Shown piece by piece: positions 47,142 through 60,023 of a stretch of 64,000 bases of DNA. How positions within the stretch are numbered: position 1 is the first letter of the stretch; the number at the start of each line of letters is the position of its first letter. The position numbers and the translations under genes are program-made. The DNA is from Amphimedon queenslandica. Lineage: Eukaryota > Porifera > Demospongiae > Haplosclerida > Niphatidae. Where the stretch lies: the NCBI RefSeq assembly GCF_000090795.2, contig NW_003546408.1, forward strand, positions 56,266 through 120,265, given 5' to 3'. The notes below the pieces were generated by a model. That model saw nothing but the letters and a program-made list of their open reading frames with translations. It searched no databases and was not told the DNA's origin.

Positions 47142-49836
47142 TGGTCTCCAAGGCATTGGGTCTGATAGCAGGGGCTGGATTGAGCGTGGGGTACTTAGAA
47201 AGGACATCAGACAGTAACTCTTGGTGGTCTTCGCTCACCTGTGTCCGCTTTAGTAGAGCAGCAATAGCAGTTTAGTGAGGAAAATAAGATAAAATAGTAT
47301 TATTATTATTATTATGTAATTTTTCATCATTCATGATCATACAACAGGCCTTTCTGGTGTCTCTGGATTACAAATGGAGCCTCTCTTCCCTCAAGGAAAC
47401 TGAGTACAATGAAATGAAATCGCATGTAAGCATTTTAAAAAGAAAATTACACCTGTTTGTTGGAGAATGTAGTTGCTATGGCTACTAAAATGTAATAATT
47501 ATTATTAATCTTGGTACTATAATAATTAATTAATTGCTTGCTATTATTTTGACCAATCAGATTCATCGCAGATCTGCTCAGAGACTGCTCAGAATGTGTC
47601 GTAAGAATGGTGGTTGTTATATAAAGATAGGCCAGCATATTGGGTCTCTGGAGTATCTCCTCCCGGCAGAATATGTGCAAACATTCAAAGTGTTTCATTC
47701 GAATGCACCTCAAACTCCACTGGATAGACTAAGAAAAGTAATCCAGGAAGAACTTAATGTGTCTGGTGAGATTGTGCTTATCCTCTTTCTGATTAATGAT
47801 CTCTGTTCTTATATACTTTTTCCAGTAATTGTAGTGTTATTTTTGTGTATTGAAATGCATATAAAGGATTTTGGTCTACATTTAAAGCATTTTTTGTGAT
47901 AATTTATGCATCACGTTATAGTCTAGTTTTTAAAAACCTTCACTAAATTTGCTAAAAATTTTCCTTGCCATTAAAAGTGGACTGTAAGTAATGGTTCTCC
48001 CTTTGTCCCCTCTCTCTCTCTCTCTTCTTCTCTCTCTCTCTCTCTATAGCCAGTGCATTACTGACAGATTTTGAAGGGGAGCCATTGGGTGCTGCATCAC
48101 TAGCTCAGTGTCACAAGGCAGTGTTGAAAGAGACTGGAGAGGTAGTAGCTGTAAAGATACAGCATCCTGGAGTTATGAAGAATGCTTTGACTGACATGGC
48201 TACCGTTGATGTGAGAAGAGAGAGAGAGCATGTCATAAGTATTTTGAAGTTTTTTTAGTTTTTAGTGTACTGTGCATCAAAAGTGTTTCCCAGTTTTCAG
48301 TTTGGGTGGTTAGCTGATGGTGTCCGTAAGAACCTTCCACAGGAACTTGATTTTAGAATTGAAGCACAGAACATGGACAAATGCTCTCGGTTATTCAATT
48401 TAAATAATATTAACTTTGTCAAGGTACATACATAGTGTACAAGCATTTCTATTTTCATTCTCTTTGCAGATTCCAAAGGTTCATATAGCTACAAAAAGAT
48501 TGTTAGTAATGGAGTATTGTGAAGGTGGTAAAATAAATGACATTCAATACATTAAAGATAATAAATTATCAGTCAATGAGGTATTGTAGTCTGATGCATA
48601 ATTACTGATGCCCTTGTGCTATGTTAAAAGTTGAATTTTGACAAAAATTGCATGCTAGGAGAGAATTCTCCATTTTTATAATTTTTCCTGATACATATAC
48701 ATGTACATGTTCTTATGTTGTGTAGCAAGTTTGAGCTACATGTAATTTTAATCAAAACTGGATTTTTTATGAATTTTTAAAGTTGCTATGTGCTATCTGT
48801 GCCATATAAAAATTAAGGCTTGATTTATAGTTTACTTAACTCGCTTTGCGGGAAACCCTGTGTTAGTCATTGATTGTAAATGCATCTTTTTTTCTTTCCT
48901 AATCAGATCAGTCTGTGTGTGTCAGAGATGTATTCTCGTATGATTTACAGTTATGGTTTCATGCACTGTGACCCTCACCCTGGGAATGTCCTCGTGAGAA
49001 GGAAGGAGGGAAGAGAGGGAGTAGGAGGAGGGAAGGGAAATGTGGAAATTGTTCTACTTGATCATGGACTCTATCAGCAGTTGACAGGTACATAGTAATG
49101 ATGATGATGATAATTATAAATATAAATACATTTACAATCGTTGCATTGCATTTATATGTACATTATAATTATCCATCTTTTTTCTTTCTTTCTCTCTCTA
49201 TCAGATGATTTTAGGATGACATATTGTAAACTGTGGGACGGTCTAATGAGGAAAGATATGGATGCCATTAGGGTCCACTGTCTCTCTTTGAATGCTGGGG
49301 ATTTATACCCACTACTGGCCTGCATGATATCAGCCAGGACCTGGAATAGCATTGAGAGAGGAATAACTAAAGCTTCTAGAAGCAATTCAGAAGTGAAGAA
49401 GAGAGAAAGAGAGAGAGGGAGGGAGGGAGGCAGGGAGAGAGAAAAGAGAGAGAGGAGAAAAGAGAGAGAGCTGCAGGAAAGAAAGTGGTTTATTTTTTAT
49501 TTGCTCATACTGTAGGTAGGAGAGATTGGGACAGAAGTCGTCAACTATTTCTCTGAGATTACACAGTTGCTCGATAAGGTTCCCAGTCAACTGCTACTTA
49601 TTCTTAAAACCAACGACTTGCTTCGTAGCATAGACCACACTCTACAATCTAGTAGCCACACCCATTCATTTATCACAATGTCCAAGGTCTGCATAGAAAC
49701 CATCGGAGAAGAGGATAGGAAGTGGGCGGAGTCACTGAGAAGAAGTGTGCAAGCTATAATGATAACGAAATGGAAGCTGTTCTTACTATATCTGTTTGAG
49801 TGGTGGGTGTGGCTCAGACCACACGAATTTCAATGA
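47142..49836 (+). CDS. ADCK1: AarF/UbiB-family atypical kinase ADCK1
   Basis: ATG at 47142 starts MVSKALGLIAGAGLSVGYLE, a plausible mitochondrial/TM leader. Then come KIGQHIGSLEYLLPAEYV (the KxGQ motif), LGAASLAQCHKAVLKETGEV with VAVKIQHPGV (A-rich loop and catalytic Lys), LPQELDFRIEAQNM, MEYCEGGKIND, MHCDPHPGNVLVRR (catalytic loop) and LLDHGLYQQL (metal site). The end reads VPSQLLLILKTNDLLRSIDH and WVWLRPHEFQ. Family members act in mitochondrial lipid/coenzyme Q biology at the inner membrane. One intron holds a CTATAGTACAGG-family copy (about 48610-48800). A GA tract near 49395-49470 lies in the last intron. Confidence 0.92.
48605..48800. repeat. CTATAGTACAGG-family copy (ADCK1 intron)
   Basis: Contains TGATGCCCTTGTGCTATGTT, ACATGTTCTTATGTTGTGTA, GCAAGTTTGAGCTACATGTA and GGATTTTTTATGAATTTTTA; the terminal CTATAGTACAGG word itself is lost. 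Confidence 0.5.
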
Positions 49837-50429
49837 CAGTTATAGGAACAAATACAACAATAATTATTATAATCAATATTGTTATTTATTATTTATTTAT
49901 TTAATTTATTTTATTAGTATTATGCAGCAATCAAAGTTATTACAGTGTATTATTTTATTCATTATTATCATTGTTATAATTAATTAATTTTATTTCCAAT
50001 CATTATTACAATTTTAATGAATGAAGTAAATATGCAAATACTGGCAGGCAAAAATCATAACTTCTCAAAACAATTTTGTTTTTCAAAAATTTTGCACCCT
50101 GTTCACACTTCAAGGTGTTAAAATTTTTTTGTAAAAAATGTTTGCAACTTGTTCACACTTCAAAGTGTTAACAAGGTGTTACATTGCCTCTCAAATTTAA
50201 TTATTGTCAAAAAAACTTTTGACACCTTAAGATGCTTTGTTAACACCTTGAAGTGTGAACAAGGTGTTACAACTTTCACTATGAGCAATTTTACAACAAT
50301 TATTGTAATACTTGTATTATAGTAAATTATTCTTTTTTACAATAATAAAATAATTTATTTATAGTATCAGCACAGCATTAATTATCATCATTATCTCCCA
50401 TAGCTTTATTTATTATTATCATCATTGTA
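49837..50429. other. Spacer between ADCK1 and the DMT transporter
   Basis: Both genes end here. AT-rich; the block at about 50095-50275 holds inverted and direct copies of CTTGTTCACACTTCAAAGTG. No exon. Confidence 0.5.
50095..50275. mobile_element. Possible foldback element, GTTCACACTTCAA repeats
   Basis: GTTCACACTTCAAGGTGTTA and GTTCACACTTCAAAGTGTTA run forward; TAACACCTTGAAGTGTGAAC runs back at about 50240-50260. AACAAGGTGTTAC occurs on both sides. About 60 bases of loop. Confidence 0.5.
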
Positions 50430-52595
50430 TCAGTTTATTTTTCTCTCGTCATCAGAGGTTGACAATGGAGTAGAGTCCAGAGGCTTCTTCTCTTCCTTTT
50501 CATAAAGTGGAGAAGGAGCACTTGGTATGCTGTTAACTGATCCTAGAAGAGGATCAGTATCCTCTCCACCATCATTGCAAGTCTGATCAATGCAGCACTT
50601 GAGCAAATTAATTCTACCTATGAAGCCTCCTTTTCCTTTTCTCTCTCTTTCTTCCTACGAAGTCACAGTTACAATGAGAGGATTTGGGGCTTGTCTGGTT
50701 ACCTGGTAGTTTGCAAGGAGGACAAATACAAGACCCAATATGAGCATAGCAGCTCCAAGGTATTGCTAAAGAAAAGGAGAGAGAGAGAGAGCGAGAGTGT
50801 GTGTGTGATATAGCTTTTAATTGTGAAACTAAGCTTACTAAATATAAGAATTTAATATTCAAGAAAAGCCATGAGCCAAGAACGGCAATTAAAACCTAAC
50901 AAACGACAATTCAGAGTATAATTATAGCTGCATGCACATGTAGCTAGCAGTAGTACCTGTAGAGGCCACGAGGCAGTGACCAATATTGAAGATACCTGTG
51001 AGTTAGCCCATGTAATTAGAAGATAGCATAAAGCCGAAGTAATGAAAGTAGCATAGACAAGAACATATACTGACTAGAGGAGATAAGGATAGAAGGAGAG
51101 AGAGTTTAAAGTAAAGTAAAAGATGAGAAGGCTTTTATCTCACTGGTCTAGGAATCGTAAATTTCTCTCTTTTCTCTTCAGAGACGACATTCTGTAATGA
51201 ACAGAGTCCCATGAATACGGCACCAAAGAAATACGAATAGGCTGTAACAAACACCGGATACTCCCTCCATTTATCTATAAACAGAACAATATGAAAGTGC
51301 ATGTGATAGAATCCTCATTTACTATTTTTATCACCAAATACAAATCTTTTTTGGAGCCACACATACACTGACTAGAAAAAGAGGACCAGCATGTCGTGAT
51401 TATCATTATCATGTGACTAGGTTTACCATGCATAGTGTGTTTCCAAAGAGAAATAAGTAGCCAAGGATACGCTGGAATCTATCTTCATCAGTTCCTCCAC
51501 TTGATCTCTCACCCGTCACTGTTATCTCTATAGCCCCGCCTACGACAAAAATTAAAATACATAATATATGAACCTTTACCAGCTGCTAGTAATATTCCAA
51601 ATAACTTAATCCAAAAGGCCACCTATAAATAATAATAATAATGATAAATACTAACAATTAATTCCTTATTACTCCAGCAGGTTTGGCCCGTTCGGTACAT
51701 GTCAACCAGACTATGACAGCAGTCCAAACTGGAATCAGTGGCTATGATGAATATATAATGAGGTGGGTGTGGTTCTGATATTATGCGTGCATGCATGCAT
51801 GCATGGTGCATAATTACTTGAAAAACAGATGCTACATTTGGACCAGCTTTGTACACACCCAAAATAAAGAGATACTGGAGATAAGATGAGGTGATAAAAA
51901 TAATTTTAAAAAATAATTATTGATTAATAGCTTTCTTTCTTACCTGGTTACCAAACATGCCCAATAAACCAAACACGGCAAACCACTGGAGAATGAAAGA
52001 GAATGTGATTATTGCTAAAAGTAAATACTGTTAGCTCACAAATAGCATTTTAAGAGACGGTATCATCACTTTACGCTCGGCGACAAAAGCACACAAAAAC
52101 AGAACAGGAAAACAGCAAAGATCACTACAGGAGAAAAAAAAGAAAATTAGAACTTTCTTCAAAACTTTTTGTGATTACCGGTAAAAGCTAAGTATAAGCG
52201 GATCGGCTTTTGATTCTTTTGAGTCAGCAAATTTCTTAATAACAACTGGGTAGCCACCAAATCCCAACTAAAGCAGGAACAAAGAGACATTTAATCAGAT
52301 AAATCTTTCTCCAGCCTCTCTCTCTCTTCTCTCCTAACTCCTCTCTTCTCTTATTATTCCCTCCATTCCTTTAAATAACCTGTACTACTGCTAGTCCCAG
52401 TATTACCAGCCAGACTGGAGGCACACCATCAATCCAACACTGACAGCATCTGAGCTTTATTGGACGACTTAAAAAGGACATCCCTGACATCAAAAGAACA
52501 AAACAGATGAAGGAGAGGAAGAGTGGAGAGGGTAGAGATGATGTAGAGTCGCTAACGGAGACACTGTATTCCTCGAAACCTCGCTCAATACTCAT
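50430..52595 (-). CDS. EamA/DMT-superfamily transporter
   Basis: A multi-exon gene encoding many membrane helices. In order: WLVILGLAVVQ, LGFGGYPVVIKKFA, DLCCFPVLFLCAFVAERK, WFAVFGLFGMFGNQ, YLFILGVYKAGPNVASVFQ, PLIPVWTAVIVWLT, AFWIKLFGILLAAG, RILGYLFLFGNTL, YPVFVTAYSYFFGAVFMGL, VYVLVYATFITSALCYLLIT, QVSSILVTASWPLQ and YLGAAMLILGLVFVLLANYQ, then a cytosolic acidic tail ending STSDDERKIN. The repeated five-helix pattern and the GxxxAxPNVASVFQ helix with PLIPVWTA fit the EamA drug/metabolite transporter superfamily; no closer substrate is visible. The start at 52595 (MSIERGFEEY) is tentative, since a short intron may follow. The last intron (about 45 bases) was placed by frame. Confidence 0.78.
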
Positions 52596-52717
52596 AAGCC
52601 TCCTACCACCACATTTCAATGGGTGCCATTATTTGGTAGGCGTGGCTAAACTGGATTTAAACGACCCCGCCCATCATAAAAAATTATGTTGAATATTCTA
52701 AAAAAATAATAAAATTA

Positions 52718-53577
52718 TTATTTTTTGAATTCTATTTCAGCTCCAGTTTCTTTCCTCACTGCTTCAATCCATTTCTTTTCCAGCATTTTGGCAGCCTTAT
52801 TCACTGGTCCACCAACATTACCCAGTCCTTGTAAAAAGCTAAAACAATAGTTCTCTAGACTAAGGAGAGTATCAGTGCATCTCATTCCTGATCTAAAGTT
52901 CCCAATGATGGCCTCGTATGTTGGTGACTTCAATACAGACTTTGTTATAATGTCACACTGACTTAGTTCTCTAGCAATGTCGGGGATCGATCCCTCAAAA
53001 GCATCGTTTATTGCGACTTGGTTCTCGTTCAAAACTTTATCCAATATTTTGATGACGCTACTAACGTCCACATCTATAAAACACTCAATAATACAATATA
53101 CCAGCATTAGGTGCATGTGCATCACCTCTTGTGTGTCCGTTCCCACTCACTGCTTGTGCTTCATTGTTAGCTGTTCCAGAGTAGCCTACACAAAAACATA
53201 AAAACGATTTTTATAGTCTAGTTCTTATTTTTACTTTGAGCTCCATCAGTTTCCTGTATTTCTCCTCCTTTAGCAATTAAAGCTCTCACAAGACTGTCTC
53301 CTGATTCCTTCAGCCCCACATCCGTCAGCACTTTAACTATCACACCAAACTTGCTAGGAGTAAGCTTCACAGAGGACATGCAAGAGGTTATAAGGCCACC
53401 AGCTCTGGAAATAGCATTGTTGTGTTGATTGGCAGCGCTCAGACTGACAGCCTCAGGGATGACTCCGTTAGCTTGAAGAGCATTGGCGAATAGAGGTATG
53501 AGGGGCTCGTTTCTAGCCAAAGCCATATTCAAATCTGCTATCTGAACCCTGAGAGCTTCTTCCTCGGGAGTGGCCAT
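52718..53577 (-). CDS. Small protein with two death-fold-like repeats (candidate)
   Basis: Three exons (53235-53577, 53126-53185, 52718-53073) give 252 residues. Two all-helical segments share spacing: residues about 22-95 (PLIPLFANALQANGVIPEAV, LTPSKFGVIVKVLTDVGL) and about 145-230 (SIPDIARELSQCDIITKSVL, LENYCFSFLQGLGNVGG). A Gly/Asn/Ser-rich linker with GYSGTANNEAQ joins them. The patterns (L..A..L....VI...V, then F...L..VG) look like diverged CARD/death-fold domains, which are numerous in sponges, but I cannot assign the family from sequence alone. ATG at 53577 starts MATPEEEALRVQI; a longer frame upstream starts with TTG. No enzyme motif seen. Confidence 0.6.
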
Positions 53578-53724
53578 ATTTTTAGTCGGCAGTAAACAGG
53601 CTAAACAGCTCAAGAATTGCTGTGACAGCAAATAGGGAGGAGCAGTATGGAGTGGTGGATAAAAATTGTGATTATTATTATTGATTGAATAAAATTACTA
53701 CAGTAATCATTATTGATATAAAAG

Positions 53725-56700
53725 TTATTCTTGATGAATCTCTGGTTGATAAGTGAATAATACAATCATCACCCACAGGTGTAATAACAACTGCAGAGAG
53801 AAAGGAAAAAGAAAGTAAGGATAGTATCCCTCGCCAGCCATGTTACATTACATCTACAGTAAGTTTAGGAGACTTTTGGTCTCTCATATTCAACCTAGAT
53901 TTGATAAAATTTTCCATTTCTAATTATAAGATATGCATGCAGAACAGTCTCCTAAATTTTACTACAAGGTCTAACAATGCTAGTGTCACTCACTATATAT
54001 CCAATGGTCAATAATCTAACACAAGGATACCTTCTTAATACCCAAGCAACACGTAACCTAGACACGGACACACATACATTATGCATATAAACTATAATGT
54101 CAATCATTGTTTGCTTACCCAATCTTGTCCACAGAATCAAGTGTATTCCTAACTCTTCTTAGATGCCTTGGTCTTAGTGAATCACTCTCTGGTAACATTG
54201 ATGCCATTGGCTGTAATGAAGACCCAGAGCCTTCAATACAAAGAGGAGAGAAGAAGTACGGTGTAAATTGTATTATTGGTCTTACCAGTCGAGTCAGACT
54301 CTATGTTAAGGACAGTGTGTGATGGTCTATTAGCAGCTGCTTTGATTTTAGCTTGAGCTTCAGTAGCAGCTGTCTATGAAAAATAAATAGATATAAAATA
54401 CATTATGTAGCTAAATCCTTTCCTTCTCACTTCAGCTCTCTTAAGTTGGAGCTGTGTTGAATTGTATTCTGCTGTAAGTTCCTCCAGGTTAGTCTGTTTC
54501 TCAATCAAACTCTCAGTCAACTCTTTCAGCCTCTCTTCCAGCTGCTGCCTGCTTGAATCTGGTTGGCTGGAACTACTCTTAACCTATAGGAGCATATTTT
54601 TTATAATAAAGAATCCATTATTTGCTATACTTGTGACTTTAAATCTTCAATCATTTTCTCCCTTTCTCTCATTTGTCCTACAAATGTCGCCTTCTCTTTC
54701 ACAAGCTCATCTTTTAAAGAATCCAACTCCTAAAAATAGGTCAGGATATTCCTCTGAGACTAAACCTACCTTCTGTAAAGAGGACAGTTCATCCTGGGTA
54801 GTAAGATGAGCCTGTCTCTCTGTCTCTAATGTTTCTTCTGATAGTGTCACTTGCTGCCTTAGCTCATCAACTTCCAATGAACGAGAATCTTCTATCTCCT
54901 AACATGAAAGGAGGAGATAAGATAATAAAATACAGCTGTATTTTTATAAGCTTTTTCTCCTTCCTCTCTCTACCTGTAGTTCTGTTCTCAGTGATAATAT
55001 AACTTGTTCATTATTGATCAGTTGAGATTGTAGTTGATATTTCTCACTCCTCATCTCATCCAGTGCTGCCTCCAGTCCCCTCTCTCCTCCTCCTCCTTCG
55101 CTCGAGGATTTTAAGGAATCAATCACTTTCTCTTTGGCCTGTGATAAAACATCACAAGTAACACTGATTCAAATTAGCGTTGATTCAGGATCAAAATCAT
55201 GTTAGTATCATGTTACCTGTAATATACCGGCAGCCTTCACTTTATACTCGCTGTGCTCTTTATGCAACAATTGCAACTCTTGTTTCACTGATTGGAGATT
55301 ATTGTGGCACTCGGAATATTTTACTGTAGAAAGAGAGATAGTGAGGTACATGTACATGTACTTAGCTTAAGCTTTCTTACGTTGCTGCATTTGAAGTTCT
55401 TTCCCTTGCATGTAAAGTGTCTGACTCATCTCCTCTCTCTCTTTATTCCAAGAAAACTCTCTCTCCTCAAATTCTTCCTAACAAAAGAACTCACACAAGA
55501 ATTTATACACTTAATCACTTTTAGTCTTGTCTGGTTCTCCCTCTCTTGTAAGAGCTGATGCTGCGATTGCTCTAGCTGTGACTTTACGCTTAGTATTGCC
55601 TGATTCTGAGCATCTGAGCTCTTACCAACATCAGATAAAAACCTTTTAAAATAAAGAAGAGAGAAAAGTAAGAGAGACAATTGCTATGTCTCACACAAGT
55701 ATAATTATTGTTATATTTCTTACTGATCTTTCGCTCTCTCTGTCTCTTCCATTTTTTCTTTCATCATCTTTAATTTTTCATCCGATTCTAATAGTCTAGT
55801 TCGTAGTACCTGTATCTGTGATTCTCTTGATTCTAGCGTTGATTTGAGGTCATCTTCTTGAGATCTCATCCTCTGGAGTAGCTGCTCCAATTGTGATACT
55901 TGTTTCTTTAATGAGCTAACATCAATTTTCAATTGTGACTCAACTAGAAAGAAGCAGAAGCAGAAAGAAAGACAACATCATCTATCTCTCTCTCTCTCTT
56001 TCCATCCCTCCTTCCCTCCCTCCCTCTCTCTCTCTCTCTCCTTCCCTCTCTCTCTTTCTCTCTCACCTTTTCCTCTCTCATCATTTTTAATTTTATTATT
56101 CCTCAATTCAGCACTGAGATAACTGATTTCTTCCCTCAGTCTCATATTCTCCTCTTCAAGCTGTTTCTGTGTTACAGTAAAGAGACCTCCCTCAACCGGT
56201 TCAACTGGTTTCGCTCCTTCCTCAGTTTGCTGAGTCTTACTCTGTGCCAGCTGCTGCTCCTGCTTTTGAGAAGGTTGATAGGATATGATGGGCGGAGTAG
56301 ATATGGGCTTGATCTGGAGGGGAGGCTTATTAGTCAAATCTGAAAAAGAAACAGGATCAGTTTTGGCAGAATCAAGTGATATCACTTTGTCGTGTAATCC
56401 TAATAGAGCTGAATCAGTAGATTCACCTACAACATAAATAATTATGCACACACACATTAATATCATATTAATTAATTACCAGTGATATTAGTAGTAGTAG
56501 CAGTAACTTTGCTTTTCTTTATTTTAGCTCTTTTCTCGCTACCTGTAGAAGTGGGTGTGGTTTTCTTCTTTCCACTTCCCGAGGACGGACTGTTAAGAAA
56601 ATCTAATAATGAGTCGTCCTCCTTAGCTTGCTGGCCCCGCCCATCACCAGTAGATGAACGAGATACTTTTGGACTGGAAGAGGAAAAAGGAACACCCCAC

Positions 56701-56993
56701 GGTGAGTCCCAAGTGGGTGGAGCAACGTTGCTACTGGATACAGTTGATTTCAATGGTGGCGCCCCATGCTGTTGCTGTCTTGAGCTATACGCTGGAGGAG
56801 ACTGGGCCACTGGCTCGTACGATAAACCAGTTTTTGCAACAGGTTCTGATTGAAAGGAGTCTGAGGTTGTGGGCGTGGTCTGGGACTTGTTGGGCGTGGT
56901 CATGCCAGAGTCACGTAGTGAGGTGGCAGCAGCTTCGTCTAACTGATTGAGAAGCTGCTCGGCTTTACCAGCTATCGAAGAGAACCACGCCAT
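53725..56993 (-). CDS. GOLGA5: Golgin-84 (Golgi tethering coiled-coil protein)
   Basis: ATG at 56993 gives MAWFSSIAGKAEQLLNQLDE, which matches the golgin-84 N-terminus. Then follow a Ser/Thr/Pro-rich region with DDSLLDFLNSPSS, long coiled-coil exons (for example SLKKQVSQLEQLLQRMRSQ and SLRTELQVERGRRKSL) and the C-terminal tail anchor. The end was found by frame: VLRRYPCVRLLTIGYI joins, across a donor at about 53990, to LLLHLWVMIVLFTYQPEIHQ with TAA at 53725-53727, like the vertebrate end. Golgin-84 is a Golgi membrane tether needed for ribbon structure and intra-Golgi traffic. Most internal exons are short; their exact edges were not all fixed. Confidence 0.9.
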
Positions 56994-57145
56994 TATTAGC
57001 AGAGTACAGTACACAGCCTAAAGAAGAGAATAAACAAAATTTTCACAAAATCATTAAAATTGAGTAAAATTATTTTATTCGCTGAATTAGGATTGGGTAG
57101 AGCTCCGGTTAATTAGATATTTTACGGTTAAATTTGGATGAAAGC
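56994..57145. promoter_or_regulatory. Divergent promoter, GOLGA5 / MRPL11
   Basis: A 152-bp AT-rich gap with an ATTGG (CCAAT inverted) near 57092. An out-of-frame ATG at 57139 precedes the MRPL11 start by seven bases. Confidence 0.4.
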
Positions 57146-57859
57146 ATGGCTTCCAAAGTTGCCAGTAAAGCTGGGAAGAAAATTGCAGGAGGAGGAGATT
57201 TAATGTCTCCATTGAGATTATATATACCAGCACAGAAAGCAACCACTTCAATACTGGGACGTACACTAGGACAAGTGAGATAATTTTTTTAATAAATAAA
57301 AAATTAACTATTTTATTATTTTTACTTCTACATGACATGCAAAAACCATCAGAAATTTTCAGTAATTTCATTCATATTTCATCCAATATTTTATTCTTAG
57401 AGAGGCATAAATATTGGTCTTTTCTGCAAAGATTTCAACGAACAGACGAAAGACATCAAAGAGAACATCCCCATTCCAACCAGAATCCACGTTAACGTAA
57501 GAATATCCGTAAAAAATAAAATATTTACAAACAGTCTTAGCCTGACAGATCATACTCAATAGAAATCACCTCACCCCCTGTATCCTACTTCCTCAAAGCA
57601 GCTGCAGGAATAGAGAAAGGAGCATCTCACCAAGGTGAGTCACTCCTGTTGCTAAAAATAGCCAACCAATCCAATTACAGGTAAAGAAGTAGCAGGGACT
57701 GTGTTGCTGAAGCATGTGTACGAGATTGCACGTGTCAAGTCTCAGGACTCCGCCCTAAAGAGACTCCCATTGGAGGGGATCTGCAGACTCATAATTGGTT
57801 CCGCGAGAAGCATGGGAATTAAAGTTTTAAAAAAAGAGCGAACATACAGAAACAATTAA
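57146..57859 (+). CDS. MRPL11: Mitochondrial large-subunit ribosomal protein uL11m
   Basis: Four exons (57146-57274, 57401-57496, 57541-57634, 57681-57859) give 165 residues. Diagnostic stretches are [46 protein letters not shown] and [20 protein letters not shown], ending [17 protein letters not shown]. It binds 16S-type rRNA at the GTPase-associated centre of the mitoribosome. The Lys-rich N-terminus ([18 protein letters not shown]) may target mitochondria. The out-of-frame upstream ATG at 57139 probably is in the leader. The stop lies 50 bases from the ERMARD stop, so 3' UTRs overlap. Confidence 0.95.
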
Positions 57860-57909
57860 TGATATAATTATTCATAAACTCTCATTGTAATATATTTGTG
57901 TGATACAAT

Positions 57910-59978
57910 TTAATTAATTTTCGATAGTGAAGTTATAATAAATTCAATGCAGTCGGAACATATTTTATCTGACTCTTCCCATCGATTCTTGGCTGATGAG
58001 GTCTGAGAGGAAAAGTTTTCGCAAAATGAAAGAACCTTCTTCAAAAACCTAATAACGTTATCATGAGGCTATACCAGTACAAAGCAATATACACTTACTT
58101 TATCATTTTACTGAGGTCATGTGACTGATCATGTGACCAGGCTACACTAAAACAGACTAGGACAAACACTACTCCAATGAATGACCAGTAATTACCAACA
58201 CTATGAAATTAAGATTTTCTATTATCGGTAATCATAAAAATGGCTTGTACACTCGTTACCTTGAAAGAAGGCGATCAAAATTGTTTCTTTGTCTACTTCT
58301 TAATTCTTTCCTTCGATATAAATTATATCTTAGTCTAGCAGCATCTGCTACCTAAAACAGAATTAATTCATTACTTTTCCTCTCTCCCTTCGTCCCCCAC
58401 CTGCTTCACAGTGTTCAATAAATTATTAATTATTCTCCTCAGTAGTCCAATAGTCTCCATCTTTTGCCGAGAGCTATATAATGTATTGTGGGGGATGCCC
58501 CAGACTTCCTCAATCAAAGACAGCAGAGCCGAGTTACCATGAAAACAGGACAATGACGTCGAGATGGCTAATAAATTGGAACACGAGTCTGAGGTATGGA
58601 AGTATGGGAATGAGTCCATGAGTTGAAGTAATGCTGTGGGATAGTTGGAATGTAGTGTTGTACATAAAATAGGTAGACCATCATCACTACATGAGGAAGA
58701 GAGAAAGAAGAGGAATAAGAGTACAAATGTATAATAAACTTTTCACTTGTCTTCTTCTGTCAAATTGAAAGTCTCAATTTCTTTCCATTTTTCTAATTCC
58801 TCCACCAAAGACACCATCTTAAAAAGAGCAAAATTAAATTTCCCCCTCCCTATAGGCTCCCCCTCTTATTACCTCTCTGTGTAGCAATGATGAAGGATGA
58901 TATAAGCTGACATATTTCATACCATTAGAACTAACTTTATCAATAATACTATCCTAATAATAAAGGATATCATCAAATAAATGGTAATAAATCCTACAAA
59001 ACATGCTAAGAACATGCTTAATCGTAGCAGCAGAAATCATAAGATGAAGAAACTGGCGAAATTAAGAACTTCAAAAATTCATAAAAAATCTAATTTTGAT
59101 TGGAATCAGCTTAAACTTTCTACGCAACATAAGAACATGTATATGTATCAGAAAAAAGTATAAAAATGAAGAATTCTCTCCTAGTCATTTTTGGTGAAAT
59201 TTGGCTAATGAGCCTGTACTATAGTACAGGGACTTTTGCCTGATTTTGGAGCAACTTTAAAAATTCATAAAAAATCCAATTTTGATCAGAATCAGCTTAA
59301 ACTTTCTACGTAACATAAGAACATGTATATGTATCAGAAAAAATTATAAAAATGAAGAATTCTTTCCTAGTCATTTTTGGTGAAATTTGGCTAATGAGCC
59401 TGTACTTTCGCCTGATTTTGGAGCAACTTTAAAAATTCATAAAAAATCCAATTTTGATCAGCATCCACTCAAACTTTCTACACAACATAAAAACATGCAT
59501 ATGTATTAGAAAAAATTATAAAAATGAAAAATTTTCTCCCAGCCTTTTTTGGCAAAAACAGGTACTTTCGCCCAATTTTGGAGTATATAACTTTAAAAAT
59601 TCATAAATCGAAATCTACTCCAACTTTCTACAGAAATATGCATCAAAAAACAAATTTTGACATGGACTAGCTGCTAATCAAGCTGCACAGCACATATGTG
59701 ACCATACAAATCCTGTGGGAATCCCATTACTAATACTAAACTAACTTTCTTTATATGATAATTAACACAATAAAGGAGAGAGCATGAAAGACACATGCTC
59801 AAAACATGCCCAGCTAATGCATGACTCATAGTAAACAGATCAACCTAAAAAGAAAAGAAAAAGATGAGGAGAGAAGCAAGAGAAGACTTGCCTCTCCATG
59901 ACTGATCCTGTCTCTAAGTTTTGGACCTTCAGGATACATGAGAATATCCATCAGCATTTCCTAGAAAAACACAAATAA

Positions 59979-60023
<45 letters not shown>

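Noticed and set aside
46959-47165. 68-residue plus-strand frame before ADCK1
   Set aside because: Antisense of the first SLIRP-like exon; ADCK1 starts at 47142.
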